A stretch of 64,000 nucleotides of DNA from Chrysophaeum taylorii. Taxonomy: Eukaryota > Sar > Pelagophyceae > Pelagomonadales > Pelagomonadaceae. Below the pieces are notes generated by a model that was given only the letters and a program-made list of their open reading frames with translations, had not been told where the DNA came from and made no database searches. This document shows positions 43,147 through 55,640 of the stretch, in pieces (positions within the stretch are counted from its first letter, which is position 1; every line of letters starts with the position of its first letter). Where the stretch lies: positions 1-64,000 of the forward strand of contig JAQMWT010000201.1 in assembly GCA_029834535.1 (NCBI GenBank). Direction: 5' to 3'. The position numbers were made by a program, and so were the translations under genes.

Positions 43147-44556
43147 ATGACGCAGAGTCGGAGTCAAGGTGGCAAGAGAGCTCTGCCATCACTGCTCGCT
43201 GAAGAGGATCTCCTCTCGCTGCCTCCTCAGCGAGCTTCGGCCGCCGTAACCTTGGCCGAGGACCCGTCTATGTCGAGTAACGACCCGAAAACGTCCGCGC
43301 CCGAGATCCGAGCGTTCGCAACCGGCTCCCAGCGCATCGACCCCGGTCGAACCCACAACATCCCGGTCAAGCTGAGTAAAGCGCTGAAGCCCGGAGAAGC
43401 CATCGTCGCCACCGCGCCAAGCCTGGATCACCTCGGCGTCGTCGCCGGGACCTGCTCGACGTGTGACCGCTCCGACCCGACCGCGGCCGCAGTGGCCGTG
43501 TCGTCGATGGACGACACGCCGATGTCGATCATCCCAGGTCAAGAGCTCGCGCGGGGGGAAATCATCAACTGCCAAGAAGAAGTTCAGGTGACAACCCCAT
43601 TGCCAAGCGCCGACCCGGGAAACGCGCACGAGAGCGAGCCCGAGTGCACGGCCTCCTTCACGGTCTCGGTCACTAGTTACCCAAATCCAGACCCCGGAGA
43701 ACTAGACGGTCAGGCATTTCGAACGTCTTCAATCAAGCCGCGTCTGGAAGCGCCGAAGGCGCAGTCGCAAGAACCGCCGAAATCCCGGGCCGCCGAACAA
43801 GCGATCATCGACAAGCACCAGGCGCTCTCCTGGATCCCGGAGAACGTGACGCCCGTCGTGATGTCCTTCGGCGGGATCGGAGGTGGCACACAGGGTATCT
43901 GTCGGACCAATGAATGGTTCGGAACCGCGTACAAGGTCGTGCTCGTCATCGACGCATCCGACACCGCCAAAGAAGTCCATGAGAGAAACTCCCCAGGAGT
44001 AAATGTCGTCCAGCACACCCTCGGCGGTCGGTATGAAAAGGTCTTATCTCTGGTCAAAGGTTACCTGCCTGAAAGCCGATGGCCCACAGCACTTTTTGTT
44101 GGCTCGCCACCATGCGTAGATTCCGCCTTGTGCAACCTTACGGCCCGCGACGCCGGGAAAGGGGTCTCCGCGACCAACTGGACTATCAAGCTTTTCCAGC
44201 TCTCCGGAGTCGGACGCTGGATCATCGAGCAGGAACCTTCCATCCGCTCGAAAATCACGCTGCGGCAAGGTTTCATCACCGTCGTCGATCTATGGACGAC
44301 GACGCCGGACCTCATGAGTACCCGTCGGCGCATGATCATCACGAGCTGGCCTCTTCAGCTCATCCGACGTCCCAAAACGTGCGGCACTATTCAGGATACC
44401 TTCGCCGCCAAACTCGGACTCGACCCTTCGCAGCCTCTCATCCAGCGCAACAACTTTGGATGCACGCGAGATGCCGCGGCACCGATATACACCATCACGC
44501 GGAACGCGGTGCGAACAGGACCCACGCCTTCGGACACCAATGCGCTCAGACTATAG
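43147..44556 (+). CDS. Gypsy-2 C5-cytosine methyltransferase-like domain (with leader)
   Basis: A 469-codon frame. After a ~230-residue leader come, in order: MSFGGIGGGTQGI (motif I, AdoMet loop), VVLVIDASDTAKEVHERN (motif II-like), LFVGSPPCVDSALCNL (motif IV with the PPC of the catalytic loop), RWIIEQEPSI (motif VI position, E-Q where E-N-V is usual) and MSTRRRMIITSWP (motif VIII, RxR). PIYTITRNAVRTGP follows. The next frame (44557 on) has HLAAVIPPSAMAYIVLDAHN, patterned like motif X. This is the full order of a DNA C5-methyltransferase. It sits between protease and RT, as in Gypsy-1 and Gypsy-3. Part of a broken element; activity not inferred. Confidence 0.78.
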   Translation: MTQSRSQGGKRALPSLLAEEDLLSLPPQRASAAVTLAEDPSMSSNDPKTSAPEIRAFATGSQRIDPGRTHNIPVKLSKALKPGEAIVATAPSLDHLGVVAGTCSTCDRSDPTAAAVAVSSMDDTPMSIIPGQELARGEIINCQEEVQVTTPLPSADPGNAHESEPECTASFTVSVTSYPNPDPGELDGQAFRTSSIKPRLEAPKAQSQEPPKSRAAEQAIIDKHQALSWIPENVTPVVMSFGGIGGGTQGICRTNEWFGTAYKVVLVIDASDTAKEVHERNSPGVNVVQHTLGGRYEKVLSLVKGYLPESRWPTALFVGSPPCVDSALCNLTARDAGKGVSATNWTIKLFQLSGVGRWIIEQEPSIRSKITLRQGFITVVDLWTTTPDLMSTRRRMIITSWPLQLIRRPKTCGTIQDTFAAKLGLDPSQPLIQRNNFGCTRDAAAPIYTITRNAVRTGPTPSDTNALRL

Positions 44557-46772
44557 ATGCTCGCGGAGGCTCCCACGATGCCGCGCGATCTCGCATGGGG
44601 TAAACTCACCGTCACGGACCGAATGAAGCATCTAGCAGCCGTGATACCCCCGTCCGCCATGGCGTACATAGTCCTCGACGCCCACAACGCGTTGCGACCC
44701 ACGCTCCGCAACATCGGAATCGCGCGCCCGAACGTAGTCGCACCCACCGACGCACCTTCCGAAACATACATCATCGAGCGCGCCCCCTCCGACCACACCC
44801 GCACTGGAGTCACCGCACCCGACCCTCGGAGCGCCCTCGTGAAGGTTTCGACTCGCGTAATCCGCTGGGTGCCCAACCGCGACCTCCAGAACAAAGCGAA
44901 ATGGCAACCGCCGGATCTTCATTTGACCCCTCCGAAGCCCGCTGCATCAGGGACGATGCACTCATCTTCCCAAAGGGGTACCCGCGCGAACAAAAACGAC
45001 GCAATCTCGAAGGCGAACCGAGGTTTGACGAAAAACCAAGGAACCAACAGGCGACAAGGCCAAAGAGCCCGTCCGGTTCAAGTATGAGGAACGGTTTCAC
45101 GTGCCATGGAAAAACGCACCAAGGGACAAAGACGGCGCGCCGCGACCGCAACATCCCAACCATCTGAAAGATAACGAGGCCATAATCGTCAAGAACCCCA
45201 CGAAGGAAGAAGTGGACAAGGTAGTCGACGAGCTAGGCATACCGAACAACTCACACTTGGACGAGGATGCCAAACTCATGTTGGCGCACTGCGTTCGATA
45301 CTCTTGGGCCTTCTTCGGTCCCATCGCGAAGCCCGGGGACCCTCGACCGGTGTCCCTCCGATTTAAACGCGGACCCAACACCCGTCGAGATGTCGCCGTA
45401 CCGACTCGCTCCAGCCAAGATCGAATACCTTCGCAAGCAGATTTCCGAATGGCGCCGAGACGGAGTCGTAAGACCCGCCAACTCCCCTCGGGGGTTCCCG
45501 ATCTTGATGCTTCCGAAGAAAGGGGCAGAGCTCGGGACATCTAACGCTCTACGCGCGGCCGTCGACTCACGTCCGCTCAACGACCAGGTGGTTGAAGACA
45601 GAGGGCCGAACGCGCCGCAAGAGGACGCCATAGCGTTCCGGGCCGGCCGAAAGTACAGGACGCCGATACCGTACCACGCCCAAGCGAACCCCGCGGAGCA
45701 AGTCAATCGACTCTTCAAAGCGTTCCTCCGGGCCTGCCTCGAGGGTCACAGCATCACCGACTGGCCGGCCTTCGTCCGGTACGTGTCGTTTTGCTACAAC
45801 CGAGAGTGCATCCCCGGCACGCAAATCTTCCCATTCGTGTTGCGCCTGAGCCGGCTGCCGATGTTGCCCACGGACTACACCTTGTTGGTTCAGCCTAACC
45901 CCGTTCTGCCGCGACCCCGATCCGACGCGTTGCTGGAAGTCAAGCAGAGCTTCCAGTATTACTCGAAAGTAGTCGTCGAGGCACACGAGCATGCCAAAAA
46001 GACGCAGAAACTCGCTTACGACACCGAGCACGTTGATGTCGAACACAATGTCAATTCGCACGTGTTACTGTACATTCCACAGTCCCTTAACAAGTTGCGA
46101 CCGGAGTGGCGCGGCCCCTTCCTCATCACCGAGCGTCTGTCGCCCGTTTCGTACAAGATCCGATCGGTTTACGGAGCCGCCGAAGAGCGAATCGTGTCAG
46201 TCCAACAGATCACCCCAATGTCGATGCCTCCCACGCTCGATGCCACGATCCGTCGTCCGAGCCCCAGATTCCGCGATGAGTACGAGCGCGGCAAGCTCGC
46301 CATCTTCCGCATCCCGTCGGCCCGAGACCCCGATTGGCGCAAGAAGCTCCACGTCGCCGAGGTTTTCGAGGATTATGATGATGTTCAGGACCGAGTCGCC
46401 CTCCACTTTTACTCCGATCTGGGCCCGCGCGACGACCCATCGTATTTCGACCCGACCTCCCCGCTCGAAGGTCGCACGCTGAGCCCGGAATTCAAGACGG
46501 CACTCGGTCGCAGCTTCACCCGCGCCGAGAAATTAACACCTCAGTACACGCCTTGCGTTACCGACTTCGCCCCGGACGAGATCGACGTCCTGGTTCCCCG
46601 GTTCAAGCTCCAGTGGAAACCAGTTCCTCCTCCGATCGTCCAGCGCGTTAAACATATTCTCGCGCATCGCGCGCGCCGAGAACAAGAACAACTCCAAGCT
46701 CAACAACGCGCTCATCAGACGCGCGCTCAAGTCCCGTCCCCCGACGGTCCGCGCCGAAACTCTCGTCGGTCG
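44557..46772 (+). pseudogene. Gypsy-2 RT start and integrase C-terminal region
   Basis: From about 45.07 kb the linker seen in the other copies (KNPTKEEVDKVVDELGIPNN), then RT N-terminal sequence (PRGFPILMLPKKGAELGTSN). Integrase sequence from SNPAEQV-like HAQANPAEQVNRLFKAFLRA, CYNRECIPGTQIFPFVLRLS, then RPEWRGPFLITERLSPVSY, the GPY/F module. Basic tail after 46.6 kb. Broken element. Confidence 0.85.
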
Positions 46773-47094
46773 TATGGCGGCACAGAAAAACCATCCCGAC
46801 CCCCTGGTGACAAAGGGGGTACTCACCGACTCGTCCTAGACCTCACTGAACGAGGAAAACACGGACTCGGGGTCGGGTATGCTCGCCACACACCTTGCTC
46901 ACGCTCACCAAGCCTCTCAACAAGATGGAGAGATGGTATATGATAGCAAGAATGCTACAAGAATACTGCAAGAATGCTTATCACAAGAGAGAGGTATGAT
47001 GTCACTAGGAAGGTAGGGAAAGCCGTCCCGTTGAACGGGTATTAAGCCTCGAGAAAGGGAGGGTAAGCCCTAGCGGTCAGGAGTTGCCGCCACA
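46773..47094 (-). repeat. Gypsy-3 left (3') LTR
   Basis: TATGGCGGCACAG to GTTGCCGCCACA. On the minus strand the LTR is preceded by CCAGGGGAGTCC, a polypurine-tract-like sequence. Confidence 0.88.
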
Positions 47095-47109
47095 GGACTC
47101 CCCTGGTGA

Positions 47110-49010
47110 GAACACGAGCTGCCCTCAGCGAGTCCGGCGAGAAGCACGAGCCTTGGATGAACGAGCGTCTCGGGAACGAATCTTCTTGTATACACGTTCA
47201 ACGACAGGTTCGGGAACGCGTCCACTACGCAAAGTGAAATTAGGAATCAGCGCATCGATCTCATGCGGGGCGAAGTCGGTGACACAAGGAGTGGTACTGT
47301 TGTTGACCTTGGTCTTGTCGGTGAAACCGTGACAGTCCGCGTCCTTGTATTCCGGCTTAAGCTTGCGAGTAGAGAGATGTGAGGTAGGCTTGTAATAAGA
47401 AACCTTGTCGTGGGGACCAAGATCAGCGTAGAAATGCAGAGCGACTCGATCATTCACAAAATCATAGGGTTCATAAACTTCAGCGACGTAAATCTTCTTT
47501 CGCCAATCGGACCGTTTATTATCCGGAATCCGAAAGACAACCAACCTCCCATGCTTGTAATCATCCCGAAAGGTCTCCTTGGGCTTGGGCACAGCTCGAT
47601 CGACCACTGGAGAAACCATCACAGGGGTGATCTGGCTAACATGAACACAACGGCGTTCAGGAGGAGAATCAAGAGACTCAATCCTGTAAGTGACCGGGGA
47701 CAAGCGTTCCAAAATAACGAATGGACCGCGCCATTCCGGTCGAAGCTTGTTCTGAAGAAAAGGGATGTAGAGCAGAACATGTGAACCTTCTTCATACTCC
47801 ACATCGACATGGTCCGCATTATAGGCGAGACGTTGTTTACGAAGAGCCTTCTCACGAGCTTCGTTCACCGTAGCGGTATAGAACTTCAGCCTCTCGCGAG
47901 TCTCGGCCACAACATCGGAGCGAGTTTTCGGCAGGCGGCGGACATCAAGATCCATGATCGTATAATCTGTTGGCACTAGAGGCTGCCGGTTGAGACGAAG
48001 CATGAAAGGTAAAATCCGAGTTCCCGGAATAAACTTGCGATTTTAGCAAAAAGCAATGTACTCCGCGAATTCGGGCCATTCCGTGATCTTGCGGTTTTGA
48101 AGGCACGCACGGAGGAAAGCCTTGATAAAGCGGTTGACCCTTTCCGCAGGATTAGCCTGAGCATGATACGGAATCGTGGTACTATACCGAACATTGAAGA
48201 GATGACAAAACTCTTCCATCAACTTGTTGACGAACTCTTTCCCATTGTCGGTGCGAATCCTCTGAGGTAGATAACCTTTGAGTAATATATTCGCGACAAA
48301 AGACTCGAGGATTCAATCAGCAGTCTCATGGTGTAGTACGTCAAGAATCGAGAAATGAGAAAATGTGATCAAAATAGATGGTCAGATATGTATCGGGACC
48401 AGCGCTGGGCGAAGGTCCGAACATATCCATACAAAGGACGACGCAATCACCATAATACACCGGTTGCTGAAGCAGACCTGCTCTCTTTGGTTCGGGCGTA
48501 CGAGCTTTCTTGCACACTATGCAACCAGCAATGTAAGCACCCACCTCATTAGACATGTGGGGCCACCAAAAACGTTCAAGTATCGACTGCACTGTACTTT
48601 GACGACCCATGTGACCACCATTGAGAGGTGTGTCATGGTACAATCGGATGATGCGCGTCCGTAAAGTTCGGGGTGCGACTATCATCGGGTGCAAGTCAGG
48701 TGCGGCACGGTAGAGAACTCCTTTCACCACTTGATAGCGATAATTGGCTCCGTACCGACGAAGAGAATGGCCCTGAGCCATGCGATAACGAATGTCCTCG
48801 CAAGTAGCATCAGTGATCTGCTCTTTGGCTATCTCTTCCAAAGTCAAATTATCCGGAATCTTGTCGATGTACTCTTGGTAATCATCGGCATCACGGAAAA
48901 TACTAGGCTGGGTCTGCAGACGTTGCTTCTGACGTTGTTTCGTAGCATGAGACGTGACCAATTGCATCGGATCATCGAGGTCTTCTTCCTCTTCCTCCAC
49001 AGGCAACTCA
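47110..49010 (-). pseudogene. Gypsy-3 integrase
   Basis: HHCC finger LYHDTPLNGGHMGRQST ... CIVCKKAR at about 48.5 kb, DDE-core region to the left, then RPEWRGPFVILERLSPVTY (GPY/F module). The tail resembles that of Gypsy-1, ending in a basic stretch. Broken. Confidence 0.88.
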
Positions 49011-49059
49011 GTCGTAACAAACGACAGAATGACATGGCACCCAGGTAAAGGTACTCCTT

Positions 49060-50640
49060 CATCATCGACAGGGCGAGAGTTCTTGGCACACTAGATACGC
49101 GTGGTTCAAGGGTTCACCAAACTCGTCCGTCTCGATGACATGATCTATAGGATTGCGAGAGAGACAGTCAGGGATACTCATTCCCGGCGACTTCCCTGGT
49201 TTGTAACCCAATTCAGGATCAAAGTTGGCGAGCCGCATCGCCCATCGAGCCAACTGCCCAGACGAGTGCTTCGCCTTTCGTAAAAACGTCAAGTTGCGAT
49301 GATCCGTTTCAAGGATCGTCTTGTGACCTTCGATATAAGAGCGGAAATGCTCAAGAGAAAGAATAACTGCCAGTAGCTCTAGCCGGCGAGGCTCATAGTT
49401 CCGCATCTCTTTCGGCACAGCTCGGCTCCAATACTCAATTACTCGTTCCTCTCGTGTCACCTTGCCGGTTTCGTCCTTGACTTCCACGAGCTGAAAAAGA
49501 TACGCGCCCAGACCATCCTTGGAAGCATCCGAGCGGATCTGAAAAGGAAGATCGTAGTCAGGATGATAAACTCCGCGAGAGTCCACCAAAGCTTCGATGA
49601 TCGTGTCCCATGCCTTTGGCACTCAGGCGTCCACTCAAACTTAACGCCTTCAAGACACAATCGCCTAAGCGGCTCCACAATCTTCGAATAATTCTTCACA
49701 TATCGGCGGCAATAGTTGCTCATGCCAATGAAAGATCGAATCTGGGTCTTCGGGGACGTATTAGGCAACGTACCAGGAATCGGCATCTGCTGCAGCGCTT
49801 CTAACGTCTTGGGATTCAGCTTCAAGCCTAACGGAGTCGAAATATGTCCCAAAAACTCGATTTCATCCTTGAGGAGGTGGAACGTCGAAGTTCGTCCACT
49901 ATATCCTCGCTGCGCTAAATGACACAACACTTCAATCAAAACTTGCAAATGTCGGTGGAGTTCATCCGATCCCATCATAATATCGTCGACAAACGCGACC
50001 AAGTCCTTATACATCCATGTGGACAAATCGCTAGCCATATGCTTACAAAAGAGAGCTCCTGCTGTTTTTACCCCCAGAGGCAAGCGCAAGAAACTATGGG
50101 CTCCAAGTGGACTAACCATCGTAACGGCGTCCTGAGCAGCGGCGTCCAAACGTAGGTTATGATAACCCCATCGAATATCAATGCACGTCCGCCAACGGCG
50201 CATGGCAAGAAAAGCCAAAGCATCATCTTGACGAATATTCGGCCAACTGTCATTGACCAGCTGATCATTGAGCTGACGCAAGTCAACTGCAGCACGAAAA
50301 GCATTCGACGTCCCGGCCTCTGCTCCCTTCTTAGGCAGCATCAGTACAGGGAATCCCCACGGAGAGTTCGCCGGTCGGATGACTCCATCGCGACACCACT
50401 CAGTGATCTGCTTTCTGAGACACTCGAGCTTTGCTGGCGTCAACCTATAAGGCGTCATCTTGATCGGTCGTGGGTTTGCGTCTTTAAATCGTAGAGAAAC
50501 CGGTGGCGAGTCCACGGGTCTCATAATCGGATCAAAGAAAGCCCACGCGTATTGCACGCAGTGGCTCAACATCATCTTCGCATCATCATCCAGATGCGGG
50601 TTGTCGGGAATTCCCTGTTCTCGAACAACCTTTCGACTTC
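49060..50640 (-). pseudogene. Gypsy-3 RT and RNase H
   Basis: RT with VLMLPKKGAEAGTSNAFRAA, CIDIRWGYHNLRL, FLRLPLGVKTAGALF and FVDDIMMGSDEL. RNase H with VIEYWSRAVPKEMRNYEPRR and ILETDHRNLTF. Very close to Gypsy-1. Confidence 0.92.
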
Positions 50641-50965
50641 TTCGTCGGAATTACGACTTTCATCGCTCATTGTCCTTGACGTGCTCGGGAGTCTGCGGTA
50701 ACGGTACACCGTCCGCATCGCGCGGCGCATCCTTCCATGGCACATCGAACTTTTCTTCGTATTTGAACCTCACCTCAGGGTGGCTCTTATTGATCTTTTC
50801 ACCTTTGACGCGCACATTCGGCTCGCTCCTTACTTTCGGCTCCTGTTCAGGTTCAGGATCCGGCGGAACGTCCACTTTTGATTGTCGGGGGCAGCAGAAA
50901 AAGCATGAGCCGTCCCCGGGGCATCTGTTGGATGCGGGAGCATAGAGACTTTTGGCGGTTCCCAT

Positions 50966-52321
50966 TTAGTGGGATCCTGGAGACCATCGTGACACCCACT
51001 TAACGACACGAGTACGCGCATTTAACAGCGGAATCTGTACGCGACGAAAGGTGGTGTCGGAGACTCGCAAATACTGCTCAAAGGATCGATCTGTCGGGCT
51101 CAACGCGGTCGGCAGGACTTCGCCACTTCGGCGGAAACCTCTGGTCGTGGAGTTGTGCAGATCGACTGCCAAAATAGCAAGAGTGTCCGGAGGGACGACA
51201 GACGCTAAATGTTTGAACGAATCTGTCTTATACAAGCTAGCCCAATCATGGTCCACCGGCATCGTGAGCAACTCGGCCGTCATCTCGAGAGTCAAAGGCT
51301 GAGTGTCCGAGCGATGCGGTCCCAAACGAAGAGGAACTCGCGTAGCGGTGTAAGCCATATCTGTTGCTTCTCGGGACGAGCCAAGATTATTCAGCTGGAG
51401 CAGGTGGCGTTCATGAGCGTAACCTAAAGCTGCAGCTAAGTTTTGTTGCATATACACACATGTCTTCGGAGCCTCTTGCGAATGCAGTGGGTGACTGGAA
51501 ACCCACAATCGCACGCGATAGCTCATCAGAGTGGGCGTGATATCATGAAAATTGACGACGTACACGTAAGGGTGTAAGCGCGCTATACAAGAAATAATGG
51601 ACGCCTCCTGTTCAATCAGCCACATCATGAAGCCAGCCATTTTGCTCAGCTCCATCGTCCAGTTAGTGGCCGTAACACCCCTGCCAACATCTCTGGATGT
51701 CAAGTTGCAGAGTGCTGAATGAACGCAGGGTGGAGACGCTATACACATCGACGATGACCATTCCGCTTCAGGCAAATAAGCCTTGATCAATCGGAGGGTC
51801 GAGTCATATCGTCCGCAGAGCGTGTGCTGAACCACAGGTATCTTCGGAAAATTCTTCTGATGAACCTTGTTGGCAGCTGTTGAAGAGTCAAGAGCAAGGA
51901 CGACTCGAAACGACGTCCCGCACAACTCGTTCGCTCGTTGCAGTCCTAAAGTACTTCCTCCGGCGCCGCTATAGAGCATCACAACATTGCGATACGTGAT
52001 CGGCACCCAGTGGACCTTTCCAAACCTTCGGCGAATCTCGCCTTCTGTAACTTCTCGGCATTTCATTTCCTCCTCGTCAGTTCGTCGGTCGAAATCGTCG
52101 TTACCGAACGATGCTTGACGAGAATTTCTTCTTATCGGCAGAAGGAGACGGCCTGCACCGAGCTCAAAAGCATCGGTTCGGGAGCCGCATCGCCTTGAGT
52201 CAGATGGCGACCGAAACAGTGAATGATAGTTAGCCTTGTTAGATTCGGCTTCACCATCCCTCGTTAAATCGTCGACCGTCTCAGCATTCAGCTCGTCATC
52301 AAAACGAACAATATCGCCCAA
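50966..52321 (-). pseudogene. Gypsy-3 C5-cytosine methyltransferase-like domain
   Basis: A 451-codon minus-strand frame. After the protease-side spacer: VMLYSGAGGSTLGLQRAN (motif I), VVLALDSSTAANKVHQKN (motif II-like), MCIASPPCVHSALCNLTS (motif IV with PPC), WLIEQEASI (motif VI position), MSYRVRLWVSSHPL (motif VIII, RxR) and LASVVPPDTLAILAVDLH (motif X-like). This is the longest uninterrupted methyltransferase-like frame of the three copies and closely matches Gypsy-1. Part of a broken element. Confidence 0.78.
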
Positions 52322-53180
52322 AGCAGGACTTCACCTTGAGTAATCACGGTCGGCATCATCGGGTAGAGGATATCCACCACTCGAGCTGCGAACTTATCAT
52401 GATCCTCAGGAGAAGAACACGTTCCATCGACTACCCCAGTTGCTCGTACCCAGAAGACGTAGCAACGAAAACTTGCCCGTTTCCATGGGTCTGAAAGAGC
52501 GACTGGCACGCAGTGCGCCCAGGCTCGACCTTCATCGTGCGCGCAGCATAGGCTATCACTTCGCAGGCATCGCTGTTCGAACTTTGAGAAGGCGACTGGA
52601 GGGACTCCCCAAGTCGTCGAAGCTCCCGCTCGTTTCGGCGGTGGACGCTGGAGGTCTCAATCTTGCACAAGCGAGCGTAGACTCGGTTCTCAACTGTGCT
52701 CAGGCTCTTTTGCATCGCATGGTGCTGTTGCCCATAAACCTGAACTACCACGGGATTGCGCTCGTCATAAGTTGTCTGAACGTCAAAATCGGAGAATCGA
52801 CTCGTCGATCCTGCACCTTTAGCTTCTTGCGCCCATAAGCGACGTGTGCGGAGAAACGCAATGCGATTTCGCGGGTAGTCCACTATGGCTCCCAACACCC
52901 GAATATCGCGCGCTCCCAGCAAAATAGATGATTAGTATCGGCCACAATGGCAACAACTGGAACGGCCACGTCGTGCAAGCGCAATCGCAATGCGACCCAT
53001 TTGTGGATAGTCGTCTTGTTCAATCCTGACCCGTACAGGGCGCTCGACTGGAAGATCGCCCGGTCAAGGATGATGCATCGCTTGCCAGTTTTCGACCATC
53101 CCGACAAATATAGGAGACATCAGCCATTCCATCCACGCCTAAAGTCGTTGCGAACTTCGGCCCGTCGTCGTCTATAAATA
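52322..53180 (-). pseudogene. Gypsy-3 protease-like region
   Basis: VDGMADVSYI (about 53.12 kb), SALYGSGLNKTTIHKWVALR, VPVVAIVADTN, then LGARDIRVLGAIVDYPRNRI. It contains the same DGMA variant and is followed by the spacer (EVIAYAARTMKVEPGRTA). Confidence 0.72.
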
Positions 53181-53989
53181 TGACCAACTATAAACGTAAG
53201 TGTACCAGGGTCCAAACAACCGATGGTGATGGGTGGCTCGATCTTTTCCCCATCGCTCGGCGAAAGTGCAGTGTGATGACATCGTATCTCCGGTTTCGCA
53301 TCGCCCGGCATCTGCATCGTCACCGCTGCCATATCTGGCGTTCCATCTCGCCTCTGAATCTATATGGCGCTCGCCGCTTCGGCTGCTTCCTCATTCCCCA
53401 GTTTCGCTGACAACAAATTCTGACACTTCTCAATCGGAGGCACATAGCATCCTTTATCTCTTCTGGCAATCGTCGTTTCTCGTCCATCAAATCGGACATT
53501 CCGTCAACTTCCTCCATCGGCGCCGCTGTGGTCTGCTCTGCTGCGACCAAAACTGTATCGGCTAAAACATCGGCTAAAACGGTTATAGGGGGGCGTAGGA
53601 AAAAGACGTCGTCCCGACGTCAACTCAAATCTGGCTAACGTCATCATCGTGAACTGCCCTGCAAGACATGCACATTGACGAATGGGGGACACTGGAACCT
53701 GCGGCATGGGTTCGTCGGTCTCGAATCTGAGTCTTCCAGTAGTGCGGAGAATCCAAAGTAGCATCTGATATTGCTTCATACGATGTGAAGGCCACCGAAC
53801 GATCCGAGCGATGGTGGTATTTTGCTCCTGTTGCAAACGATGGCTCGTCACACAGCGACATCGGCAACATCATCGGAGACTCGGGCGGGGCGCGCCGTCG
53901 GGTAAAGACAACTCCCGACGATGGCGGCGCGTCGCATAAAGATTGGAACGCGAAAGTGGCGCTCGAATGTCCCGAACTATCCTGATATC

Positions 53990-55640
53990 GGCCTCCGTCA
54001 TATTCGTCATCGTGATGTCGATGACGTCGGCGCCGGCGCGAATTGCGACTATAGCTCCGGCGACGGCGGGGACTCGGGCTGGTTTGAGGGTATGGGCCTT
54101 TCGATCGGGCTCTGGCTTCGATGTCGGCGCGACGATCGTCTAGAAGGTGATCGTCCGTCTCGCTGTCGTGTAGAAGACGTGGCATCCTTGATGCCTCTGA
54201 CCTCGCTCACCATGGTCGCCATTGTGGTTCCAAGATCGGTGAGGGCGTTTGAATTTCATTAGAAGGCGATCCGCGCGTGGCGTTCGCATGAGATGCATCA
54301 TCACGCGCCCAATCGGAACGCGATATGGGTTGCTTCTTCTGCTTACGAATACGCTTACATCGCACAGTAATAACGATCCGGATCGCGGTTGCAAACCACG
54401 CGATTCCCGTGTTCATCTTCATCATGGGTGGTCCAGAAGAATCCGCAGTCGCGCACGCCCTCTTGCACCACAAAAAGGATGCGTAAGATCAGCGGATCCG
54501 CATTCCCAGACGGTTTATCCGCATCTTGCTTGGCTTGTTGATCGGAGGCCATGGCTCGACCTCCCCGCCCTCGCGGCGGTTTATTCGATTTCGGATTAGG
54601 AGGGCCTTGGTCCTTCTCCTCCTCCATCAACTTCCGCAAGTCGTTCTCGAGCCGCGTGATAAGCGCCACCATCGACTTAAAGTCAAGTAACTATCAGGAT
54701 GTCCGCTCCTCATAGTCCGCACACGGGTCCTCAACTCCTTGGATGTCAACCCACTGATAAGCTGGTCGAGGATATCGACATCATCCATCGTGGGCTGGAC
54801 ACGGAACAGAACTCCTAGGCTTCCGATTGGAATCTGGTAATACGTCTGGACGTGCCGCTCCCCAGACTTCTCGGAACTGAAGCCTGGTGACCTTCCGCAG
54901 CTTGCCGAGCAGCTAGCGCTGCGTGCTCGGAGGTCGGCAAGTCGATCTAAAGTAATCAGAATTTTATAATGCGGCGTTATTAAGACGACGGATGCGACGA
55001 ACCGAGGCTCCATGCTCTTCATCGTCAGCATCAATTTCAAGTAAAACGACGGACCGTGCGGTAGCTCATCGCAGAGCTCCTCGTATTTCTGCAAGTGTTC
55101 CTCAAAAATTGGTGCAACGGTGTCCGTAGATGCACCGGTAGTAAGTAACGTAATTTCTCGACCGAGTAATGGTCATCTGCTAAAGTATGCATCATCGCTG
55201 CCGAATCCAAATTGAGTTGCCGTTGATCTCGGCCGTCGATTACGAGTTTGAAGTTGTCAGGCTTCAAACTAGAAGTGGGGCGACGGGATCGACTCAGGTT
55301 GCCCTTTTCGAAGGCGTCCGTAACCGTCTGCGATATTCCCCGCGATAATTCCCGTGAAATTTTCGTACCTTCATTCTCAGCTTCCGCCCTACCCCCAGTC
55401 TCCGTATCGACTCGGGGCGGAGGTTCATTCCCCGTTTCAGTATTCCTCTCCGGTTCAGGTGGCCTCACGGGCGTTTCCGGTTCGGGTCGACTCACGGGTC
55501 GTTCGCGGCTACTCTCACGACGCGCACGTTCGGCTAACAATTCATCTCGTTCACGACGAATTCGTTCAGCCTCTTCACGTAGGGTCTTCGATGTCTCAAT
55601 CTCTTGCTGCAATGCGTCATTGAGCATATCAACTTCTCGC
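53990..55640 (-). pseudogene. Gypsy-3 gag
   Basis: N-terminal coiled coil (EIETSKTLREEAERIRRERD), acidic/Pro-rich linker, then the core FKLVIDGRDQRQLNLDSAAM with LADDHYSVEKLRYLLPVHLR. MDDVDILDQLISGLTSKEL and the capsid-end region follow (about 54.78 kb). Matches Gypsy-2 gag. Broken. Confidence 0.75.

Larger units (their letters stand above)
39270..46772 (+). mobile_element. Gypsy-2: Ty3/gypsy element with methyltransferase-like domain, broken; main part
   Basis: Plus-strand element with, in order, a gag coiled coil and core (39.3-40.6 kb), an acidic region (41.2-41.7 kb), a protease-like domain (42.7-43.1 kb), a methyltransferase-like domain (43.8-44.75 kb), part of RT (45.3-45.65 kb) and the integrase C-terminal region (45.66-46.77 kb). 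No left LTR is seen; the 18-bp minisatellite lies where it should be. Its right end is interrupted by Gypsy-3 and continues at 56656. It is GC-richer and more diverged than Gypsy-1 and Gypsy-3, so probably an older lineage. Broken in several places. Confidence 0.88.
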
